NCBI GenBank assembly: GCA_023897205.1
Contig: JAHWDD010000001.1
Span: 1,550,001 to 1,614,000, forward strand
Source: Exophiala sp. HKRS030
Taxonomy: Eukaryota > Ascomycota > Eurotiomycetes > Chaetothyriales > Herpotrichiellaceae
DNA: 64,000 bases
Direction of reading: 5' to 3'
In this document: positions 56,302-64,000 of the stretch, piece by piece
Numbering within the stretch: position 1 is the stretch's first letter
How the letters are laid out: each line of letters starts with the position of its first letter
Translations under genes and position numbers: made by a program
The notes under the pieces: model-generated
Seen by the model: the letters and a program-made list of their open reading frames with translations, nothing else
What the model was told of the DNA's origin: nothing
The model's database searches: none

Positions 56302-57935
56302 TTATATGTGGCCATTTGCTTTTTTACCCCGAGCAGCAAGCACCTCTTCCGTTGTCTCGACAATAGTATCAAATGCCGCCCTGACATACTTCTCTTCAGC
56401 ATTCGGATTTCCACTGACAACGCGCATGAATGCTTTTCCTGCAGTACTACTGCAAGTCAGGAAAACCTCTCCACGCTCGTTGATGAGTTCGCCGATGTGC
56501 TTGGTCACAGCATTAGCATCTTGTTCTCGCTGTTGCTCAGCTGATATCCGAGGGTTGAAAGTGGAATCCGTTTCGGTTGAGCCCTGTGGCGAGAGCAGAG
56601 AAGGCTTAACTCTGAAACAGGTCAGGCCAAATGCTGGTTTGGCGACAATCTCGAAAAGGTCTGAACGTCCACGGATGAGGCCGGCAAACACTTCGCCAAT
56701 GGCTACGGTCTTCCTGATATGGGCTCTCATGCCTTCAAGGCCGTAAGTGCGCATGACAAACCAGATCTTCAGCGCTCGAAAGCGTCGACCCAGTGGGATC
56801 TGCCAATCCCGGTAATCTGTGACTAGGCCACTGTCCGTATGCTTGTTGACATAGTACGCCGCCTCGATTGAAAGGGCGCGGGTAAGATGATTCCGGTTCT
56901 GTACAAAGAGACATGAAGCATCGAAATTGACTAGCAACCACTTGTGCATATTCATGTTGTAAGAGTCCGCGATCTTCATCCACGGCGAGTATTTAGATGA
57001 AAATTCTGGGCATATTAAGGCGGCACCAGCGTATGCAGCATCGATGTGAACCCAGAGATCAGGTTTGGACTTTAACACTGGCGCTAGGCTCTCAAAGTCG
57101 TCTGTTGCGCATGTCGAAGTCGTACCCATCGTCAGCGTAATATAATATGGTTCGAGGCCTTCCTTCTTGCATTGTTCCAAAGCAGCTTCCAAGCCTTGGC
57201 CAGTCAACGAGAGGCCATTTTCAAGTTTCGTCGGAATCGCGCGGTATCTTGTCCCGGCAATCAGTGCACCCTTCTGTGTCGACGAGTGTGTCTGATCTGT
57301 GGAGAGAGCTATTAGTCGTCCTCGGAGGTATGCGATTCTATCCGCTCGCTCCTCTGAGTCCGGTTTCAGGCCTTCGGCATCACATTTGCCGTGTAAGTAA
57401 CGCTCTCTGGCGGCGACCATGCAGGTCACCACTGCCTCTGATGCTGAGCCCTGAATTGTGCCGCCACCAGCGTTTGGTGAGGTGCTTAGGAATTCTTCAG
57501 GCAAGTCAAAGGCTTGGGCCAGCCAATCCATGACAACTGTCTCGAGTTCTGTACATGAAGGGCTACACAACCAATTGAATGCTGGTGCTGTGAATGCGGC
57601 CGAGTACATTTCCCCCAGCATAGATGGGTACGTGACACCCGCTGGGAAGAATGCCATGAACTTTGGCGATTGCCAATGCGTAAGACCGGGGACAATCTTT
57701 GATGCAATATCAGGCTGGATATCTGACCATGCTTGAGGCTTCTCCGGTGCCGATCTGGGCAATTGGGGTGCCAGAAACCCTGGTTTGATCGTAGGTAGAA
57801 CCGGATAATCCGCCACATTTTCGTTGTATGCAATGACTGAAAGAATCAGTAACTTGGGCTTGTAGAGATGTCAATGACCCTCTTACTCTCTTCTATGGCA
57901 GCGTGCGCTGCCTTTCTGAACTCGTCTGAATTCAT
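56302..57935 (-). CDS. Group II PLP-dependent aromatic-L-amino-acid decarboxylase-like enzyme
   Basis: Two exons (57887-57935 and 56302-57836) keep phase and give 527 residues. The start MNSDEFRKAAHAAIEE matches tyrosine/DOPA/tryptophan decarboxylases. PNAGGGTIQGSASEA contacts PLP phosphate, THSSTQKGA has the His stacking on the ring, DAAYAG has the Asp that binds the pyridine nitrogen, and NMHKW carries the PLP lysine (about residue 313). A Tyr-containing catalytic loop is expected around DYRDWQIPLGRRFRALK. The enzyme is probably cytosolic. The amino-acid substrate (Tyr, DOPA, Trp or Phe) is not determined. It is divergent from the COMPASS gene across about 800 bp. Confidence 0.93.
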
Positions 57936-58734
57936 GGCTAGCCTCTGTGCCCCGTGAATATATCTCGTTAGAGAAAACCCCGAGATCAAGGATGTCGGCG
58001 ATGAGCAATGTCCTGATAGAGAGCGTCCAAACATATATCACCCACAAGCGACCTCAACGTGTCGTCTTGATCGATCCTAGTCCTATACAATTCTAGAAGG
58101 TATATCCTGTAAGACGCTGTCAATATTATGCACGCCTTAGGAAAACATCCTCTCTCAAAACTTCGGACTTTCCGATAGCACTCAAGATTCCACAGCGGAA
58201 ATAAAGGCGCACTGAGGAAAAGTCGCGATGCCATTGGTCAGCCTCGTGCCTTGTGAGATGAGCCGCCTAAAAGCCATTCTCTCGGAATGCCATCGTTGCG
58301 CAGCTTACCAGTGGTATTCTTCGGGGGCAATCATCGTTGCCTGAAACATCAGATATTTGCACAGGGCCGAAAGAATGGGAGTTTCGCGGGGTTCTCATAA
58401 TACCAATACAATATTGGTGCGGGATGCGAGTGTGTAGAATACGGTAGGTGTTTTTCTCTGGTTCACCCTGTTCTAAGACCAGCCTATGCAACATCTAGAA
58501 GGCTCATAGACCAGTAAAGGATGGCTTGATGAAGTAAAACAGAATGTATCTCACGTTTTTGTTGTGTCCACTGGAGTTGTTTCTGACTGTTTTGCATCCC
58601 AGACGTGCGTCGATATTCCAGAGATTAGCCGAGTATTAGCCAGACGCTTCTCAGACAGCCCGCAAGTCAATGTATAGTTTGCACGCGATTGAATCTCACC
58701 AACACCGGATTCGATATTTGGAAGTGTGTCCAAG
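57936..58734. other. Divergent promoter of decarboxylase and COMPASS gene
   Basis: These roughly 800 bp contain only short open frames. A short 5' exon of the COMPASS gene could lie here but I cannot support one. Confidence 0.5.
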
Positions 58735-60428
58735 ATGGACGAGTCATCTGGTCGTGGACACAGAGAGAAAAAGCCCAGCGAAAAGGTGAAAGAACAAGTA
58801 ACAAGCAAGATCGACAGAGTTGAAGACGACGACAAGTCCGTCGTCCTTCCTACCTACATTGCGCCTAATGACCCAAAGTTTTTCCAAGACCAGAAGGAGG
58901 TCCCCAAGATATACGACCACACTAAAAGGGGCGCTGACGGCGAAAGGATCGATTTCTACTCACTAGGCACCCAGTAAGTGTCTCATTCTAGCCTGGCGCA
59001 ACGGGCCTTGCTAATTCTGGTAGCGTCGAGAGTAAGGAAAAGCGATTCTACGTACGTGCGAAAAGGGATCCAGATACCTTCTATTTCCACACCGACGATG
59101 CTCCTCCACGATATGCCCGGCTCAGTGACGAGAACCACCCGCAGTGCGGTGTCGAAAGCCTCAAGAACGTGTTCACCAAGGACATGCTAGGCAAAAGCGG
59201 GGAGTTTGGGAGTTATACAACAAGAGCAAACGTGTTTGCAAGAGAAGGGAAATTCTTCTTTGAAGCAAAGGTCTTGAGTATCGCCCCTCCAGGCAGAGAG
59301 GAACCAGATCGCGCCCTGGCCGATAGTCAGAACTCGGATAGAACAGCCACGAATCGAGGAGGCCTACGCGTTGGCTTTTGTCGGCGAGAACATCATTGGA
59401 GCGAGAATCTTGGTGGCAATGCATACAGCTACGGGGTGGTTCTACGAAGTGGTCGAGCCAGAGAATACGGCAGTGTGCGGTTCAATACGCTAATGTACCA
59501 CATGCAGGGCGAAGGTGGGAAGGATCCAGAGGACCTTTCTCCCGGAGATGTGGTTGGTCTTATGATTACACTGCCCTCTCTGGAAGTACACAAGAAGGTG
59601 GTCGAAGGAACATACAACCCTGCCGAATACCCTCACCTGAAGTGCGGTCCTGCCAACACTAAGAAGAAATCAGGTCCGGGCAAGAAATCTGCTAAGAGCG
59701 GGCCGAAGCCTAAAGATGGTGAATCGATTAAGAGCAAAGATGAATCGAGCAGGAAATCTGCCTCACGGAGCTCTATACGGGCTACATTACAACCCTTGCA
59801 TGGACTCACAGTCCCCTCAGATCACGACATCATCCGCGACCGAAACCCTTTCCTACACAAAGGCATGACATATTTTGAATGTCCTGAATACACACCAAAC
59901 CATGACCTAAGCCGACCAACGTTGAACTCAAAAAACAAATCCGTCAACCCTGAGACCGGTAAGAAATACGACCACCTAACCGATCCTCATCCAAACACCG
60001 AACTTCCACACCTACGAACTCTTCCCGGAAGCAAAATTGAGCTCTGGGTCAACGGGAAATACCATGGAGTGGTGTGGGAACATCTCTTTGCATTTCTTCC
60101 TCCAGCTTCATCTATCGAGAAGGGCAGTCGAGCTGTCACAGGCCAGGGCGACGTTGATGATGGTTTACTTGGCTATTACCCGGCAATTAGTCACTATACT
60201 GGTGGCGCAATCGAGTGCAAATTTGACGGACCCTGGTGGTACGGTTATGGACAAGACGGACCCCAGCATCCGGATGCTCGACCCATCGGCAAGCGTTATC
60301 AAGAACAGATCGTTGAAGACATGGTCAACGATCTAGTGGACGAGGTCTACCAGGAAAAGTCATATCATGATGCGGACTGGATGAAGAAGAAGGTCTTAAA
60401 TTGCAGTAGCAGTCAATGTACAACATAA
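58735..60428 (+). CDS. COMPASS (Set1C) subunit BRE2/ASH2-like, SPRY domain
   Basis: Two exons (58735-58973, 59024-60428) keep phase and give 547 residues. The protein is the SPRY subunit of the H3K4 methyltransferase complex. The SPRY core appears in two parts: GSYTTRANVFAREGKFFFEA, GGLRVGFCRREH and SYGVVLRSGR, then, after a lysine- and serine-rich insertion of about 110 residues (KKKSGPGKKSAKSGPKPKDG region), PGSKIELWVNGKYHGVVWEH and FLPPASSIEKGSR. This split SPRY is typical of fungal Bre2. The C-terminal PDARPIGKRYQEQIVEDMVN matches the Dpy30-binding region. The last dozen codons are less certain and might be intronic. Confidence 0.9.
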
Positions 60429-61559
60429 CTAAGGTGTAGTGGTGACCAAGCCTGGATTGCACCTTGGTATTTTCCACTGGGTTCGTGTGTTTGACCCTGG
60501 GCGTACAAGGATTGCGGATTAGTGCATTGATGGCTGGCTGTATTTGGATGAGTAAGAAAACAGGCACGGCGGGCGGAAAAAGTTGTTTCGAGTACAGCAA
60601 AGATACCCCTTTCTGCATGAGATGTATGTACTCCGTGGGAAAAGGCAGCTTAGACCCAAATCAAAACCTGAACTGGCGTTGTCTTTGACCTGTCTAGGTG
60701 GGACTTTCGCCATTGGCACGAGACAGTCCGAAGATTCTATCGGAGGCCGTGAAGTGGGCTGCAGTCAGCATCATGTCTGGCCTAATAAGAATTGTGTGCA
60801 CACAACTCCCTTCTCCTTGTCCTCATGCGATCGGTGGCTCTATACCCGATGAGTAAAACAGCTAGGAAAGCCGAGTGACGGGTGCTTGAAGGGATTCTAT
60901 CGAAGCTGTGGAGATATCCCCTGCGTTACTGACAGTCTGGCGGTAGTACAGAGTACGGGTGAACCATCTCCTGATACACGCAGGAATCGCAGAATCGTGA
61001 TCGAGACGACAAAGTGGGACAAGGGAGAGGAGGAAGCGAGTCGCGGCTGACGACTCCGAGGCTTAGTTGTGGATGTGGAGGAACCTGAAGCGAAGGAGAT
61101 CGAAGGGCAAAGCAAGGGATGGCATGTGTCGACATGAGATGGCTGAGGACTGATGGCGCAACCGCCTGCGCTGAGTGGCCAACACAAATAGAAAGATGCG
61201 GGTCAGCAAGTCAGACATTCAGGAGGTGGCTCGCCGTTTTGGCCTCTTTAGCCTCTGTGCCCTGTTGCCCCCTTCTTGACACGCTGTCCTTATATTCTGC
61301 CTGCCCACCGCCCAACAACCACCATCACTCTCCTTCACTTCACAAACATCGCCAATTTTCTTTGACCCTAATCTCAGACCATATTGTGATCATCCTCCAC
61401 TTTACTCTACCAGCTTATGCTGCTGCCTAACATGAAGCCCAAACACTGAGGACACCTGGTCTCTTTGGCCGTCCACATAAACGACAGTCTTTATCCGACT
61501 CTACACGCTGGCAACTATTCTCCATTGGCCTTGCCTGATCGTCTCACACTACCGCCAAA
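60429..61559. other. hacA promoter and long 5' leader
   Basis: These 1.13 kb lie upstream of hacA. They contain an upstream ORF (61417-61449) shortly before the main start. No other gene was recognised. Confidence 0.6.
61417..61449 (+). promoter_or_regulatory. Upstream ORF in hacA leader
   Basis: ATG at 61417 opens a 10-codon frame (MLLPNMKPKH) with a second in-frame ATG at 61432 and a TGA at 61447-61449, 110 bp before the main ATG. uORFs in the hacA leader are known to restrain translation in Aspergillus. Whether this lies in the transcript depends on the unknown start site. Confidence 0.5.
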
Positions 61560-62924
61560 ATGAGTGCAATGGATAACGTCGACCCTTCGATGTTTGACGT
61601 CTCCGGTTACAGCGAGTCTTATCCCTCGCCTGCTACCACCGCAGAAGACTGCAAGGAGTCAAGTCAACCCCCCTCCGATCAACCTACCAAAAAGAAGCGG
61701 AAGGCGTGGGGTCAGCCAGTGCCTGAAATCAAACAGATACTCCCGCCGCGAAAGCGAGCGAAGACGGCAGAGGAAAAGGAACAGAGAAAGAATGAACGCA
61801 TTCTCCGAAATCGAAGAGCTGCCGACAAGTCTCGGCAACGCCAGAAAGCTGCTGTTGCCGAGCTTGAGGCTAGACAACATCGCATCGAGCAAGAGAACGC
61901 CAGTCTTCGAGAACTCCTAGCACATTATCAGTCCAGGTTCGGCGTCCAGGCAGACTTCCCAACACCGATGCCATCTGACTGTGATTCATCTGTTTCGAAC
62001 CACCTGTCCTCGCCTACACCACTCGATCTGAAATCCTCCACCCCAGAAACACCAGCATATGAGTGTGAAGTGCAGCAACATCCCACCCTAGTTGAATCCG
62101 ACACCCTCACACCAGTTAAACACGAATCCCCTGTCCTCGCCCCTCAACTCAACATAATAAACGCACACGCCGAAGCCGATCAATCTGATTCGATGGCGAC
62201 GTACCAAAGCTTCCCAGCTGTCTCCGGTATGACACAATATCCTGCTGTGGTATTGTGTGACCTGCAGTGTCAACCGGAGACCTGGGCTTTCAAGCTGCCG
62301 GCGTTCCCATGCAGTCAAACCAACAACTTTGGCCTGAGTTACCTCCTTCAAGTCTTCCAGACCTTGACGATATTTCAAACCTTCTCAACGACAACGCTCT
62401 TGCCAATCTACAATCTATTCCAGATTTTGGCACAGAAATTGTCAATGACCTCGACGGAACAGGATTTCTCTTCCATCCTGAACAATTTCCCACTGATTCA
62501 TTGTTTGATTTCGATGCCTTCGACACCGACCAGACCAGCGGTTTTCCGCATGAAGCTTCTGAGCCGACTACTCGCATGCAGCCCACACATGGCGCGCCTA
62601 TTACTGGCAGCGACAGACAGGGCTTTGCAGCAAGTGGTTAGCGAAGATGGTTTCGCCGAAGACCCTGACCGTCGGTGGACATGGTCGAGTCTGATGACAA
62701 TCAAGTGGACCATCGTGAGGTTGGAGAAAGAACATCGCAAGATACGACGACAGGTCTGGGCGAACGAGAATGAGAATGACGGCCTTACAGAATCGAAGAT
62801 TATGTCTGGCGTTGACTACCGGGCAGTAGCCAGGAATTCACAATTATGGCGAGTGACCGCTAGTCCGGATTGTACTATTACTACGAGAAATGATGGTTGG
62901 GTGCCTACTCAAGAGGTTCATTAA
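61560..62924 (+). CDS. hacA: HacA/HAC1 bZIP regulator of the unfolded protein response
   Basis: The N-terminal region has the HacA signature KAWGQPVPEIKQILPPRKRA followed by a basic region (NRRAADKSRQRQKAAVAELE) and a leucine zipper. As written, the gene is an uninterrupted 454-codon frame to 62924. Removal of a 20-nt segment (62265-62284) shifts reading into a different open frame ending at 62641, giving 353 residues with a new acidic C-terminus (LPPSSLPDLDDISNLLNDNA). This is exactly the behaviour of fungal hacA, where Ire1 cuts the mRNA during ER stress and the induced form is the activator. The nuclear activator controls chaperone and secretion genes. Confidence 0.96.
   Translation: MSAMDNVDPSMFDVSGYSESYPSPATTAEDCKESSQPPSDQPTKKKRKAWGQPVPEIKQILPPRKRAKTAEEKEQRKNERILRNRRAADKSRQRQKAAVAELEARQHRIEQENASLRELLAHYQSRFGVQADFPTPMPSDCDSSVSNHLSSPTPLDLKSSTPETPAYECEVQQHPTLVESDTLTPVKHESPVLAPQLNIINAHAEADQSDSMATYQSFPAVSGMTQYPAVVLCDLQCQPETWAFKLPAFPCSQTNNFGLSYLLQVFQTLTIFQTFSTTTLLPIYNLFQILAQKLSMTSTEQDFSSILNNFPLIHCLISMPSTPTRPAVFRMKLLSRLLACSPHMARLLLAATDRALQQVVSEDGFAEDPDRRWTWSSLMTIKWTIVRLEKEHRKIRRQVWANENENDGLTESKIMSGVDYRAVARNSQLWRVTASPDCTITTRNDGWVPTQEVH
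62265..62284 (+). other. Unconventional 20-nt Ire1-type intron of hacA
   Basis: The hexamer GACCTG occurs at 62259-62264 and again at 62279-62284, so cutting after each copy removes 20 nt and joins DL to GFQAAG in the induced frame. The 5' site CTG/CAGT fits the CNG/NNGN loop consensus; the 3' site CTG/GGCT fits only partly. The repeat means the cut could slide by up to six bases without altering the product. Confidence 0.85.
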
Positions 62925-63266
62925 ATTGGCCCTTTTCTAGATACATGAGAAATCAAAAGCAAATTTTAAATACTGTAACGAAATAATCTTCATCATCGGT
63001 GCATTATGCGAGTTTAACATTGACTCTCGTTCGTACTCCGTGCAAATTGATAAATGTGTTTTTCGCCACCAGGCAACTGCATATGTTGATGGACCGAGCG
63101 TAGTGATGATTTTTCGCTAAGTACACGTGATCATCTCTTTTCTCTTGGCATTGCCCGCGTTTGGAGAAGTCGCGGTAGGAGTGAAAGTCCCAAGTGCAAA
63201 GCGCGACTGATGAGGGCATCGTCTCGTCGACATCGAGCGAGGTGAACCGCTGACGACGCCGCAGTG
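62925..63266. other. hacA 3' region / ARP9 promoter
   Basis: These 342 bp lie between codirectional genes. Nothing specific is seen. Confidence 0.6.
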
Positions 63267-64000
63267 ATGCCTCCATTTAAAGATGAGCATGTGCTCGTAG
63301 GTACTTTCTGTGCGCTTGCGCCTGCACTTGGCTGATTTTGAACACAGATCATTGCTCCGGGCTCGTATATCACCTCGGCGCAACTAGGTCTGCCCGAGTC
63401 GTTCACTCCTCCCCGCTACCGATTTCCCAGTCGTATGTTTCCAGGCGCAAATCCTGGAGAATGGGAACCCACCAAAATTCGATCAAAACTCACAACCAAG
63501 AGGAAGGAGGCCCCGCAACAACCACAATCTACCCAGAATGGGGAGACGAAAGTTCAGCGACCTGCAGCTGAGCAGACGCAAGACCTACTACCTACGACTG
63601 AGCAGCCTGTCGCATCTTCAGTAGAGGTCGATCAACCGCAAACTAAGAGCGATGAGACCTCTGGTCAAACAGTTACGGAGAAGGCTGAATCTCAAGACGG
63701 TCAAAGCGACGCTGTTCCTCCTGTCGAAGCCGAACCACCAAAACCCGAACAGCCTTCTGAAGCCGTCCCTTCAGCCGATGTGGAAATGGTAGAGGCGCCA
63801 GCGGAAGCGAAAGATTCATTACCCGAAGCTCCAAAGCCAGACACTGACATGGCTGAAGCACCATCCCAAGAAGAACCCAAACAAGAAACCCCTTCCGCAC
63901 AAGAAGCAATAGAAGCTGCAGCGTCCGAACCAGATACGGATATGAAAGAGGCAGCAGAAGAGGTGGAGGAAGAGACGATTGAGCATGAAGACGACCCCTA
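63267..64000 (+). CDS. ARP9: Actin-related protein ARP9 (SWI/SNF and RSC), 3' part outside window
   Basis: Exon 1 (63267-63296) encodes MPPFKDEHVL. A 51-bp intron follows (63297-63347), and exon 2 continues from 63348 past the right edge with IIAPGSYITSAQLGLPESFT, RYRFPSRMFPGANPGEWEP and KIRSKLTTKR. This start matches fungal Arp9, a nuclear actin-related protein that with Arp7 couples ATPase and chromatin in remodellers. A long Glu/Pro/Ala/Gln-rich low-complexity insertion then fills the rest of the visible part (about 160 residues), ending in an acidic run. The actin fold itself lies beyond the window. Confidence 0.88.

Overview
The window is nuclear DNA of a filamentous ascomycete (Pezizomycotina). 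Genes are split by short 45-160 bp GT-AG introns with CTAAC-like branch points. The gene set is fungal: Zn2Cys6 regulator, Pth11/rhodopsin-like receptor, acid trehalase, HacA with a 20-nt unconventional intron, two P450s, ARP9. An ankyrin/GNAT gene type familiar from black yeasts hints at Eurotiomycetes/Chaetothyriales, but this placement is inference. I found about 25 protein genes (two cut by the window edges), two broken genes, and no rRNA, tRNA, transposon or CRISPR.

Layout. 1-8.5 kb: 3' part of an APC-family permease, a divergently oriented pair (Zn2Cys6 regulator / peroxisomal sarcosine-oxidase-like flavoenzyme with C-terminal SKL) sharing a 692-bp promoter with a striking array of CGG/CCG triplets, then a thiolase. 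This may be a small nitrogen/amine catabolic module. 9-11 kb: a decayed ankyrin/acetyltransferase-like gene with at least four lesions. 11.4-18 kb: BRR2, one uninterrupted 2221-codon frame. 18.6-22.6 kb: a P450 and a divergently transcribed ENV7/STK16-type kinase. 23.3-28.7 kb: a PWWP + TFIIS-N-like chromatin protein and a Ser/Thr-rich single-pass surface protein, separated by a 2-kb gap. 29.2-37.3 kb: AUR1-like PAP2 protein, RCL1, BNA1 and mitochondrial MSH1; BNA1 and MSH1 converge with only 7 bp between their stop codons. 37.8-43 kb: a rhodopsin-like seven-TM receptor and a large orphan membrane protein. 43.8-47 kb: a second P450 and an SDR in tandem. 48.2-56 kb: NC2-beta, a broken IFI6/ISG12-family gene, acid trehalase and NSE1. 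56.3-64 kb: aromatic-amino-acid-type decarboxylase, BRE2/ASH2-like COMPASS subunit, hacA and the start of ARP9.

Most genes are unrelated housekeeping genes: splicing (BRR2), rRNA maturation (RCL1), chromatin (PWWP protein, BRE2, ARP9, NC2-beta, NSE1), mitochondrial DNA (MSH1), NAD synthesis (BNA1) and the unfolded protein response (hacA). Accessory metabolism is concentrated at 1-9 kb and 41-47 kb. Exon boundaries given here were derived by hand; for each multi-exon model marked phase-consistent, the exon lengths sum to a multiple of three and conserved residues continue across junctions.
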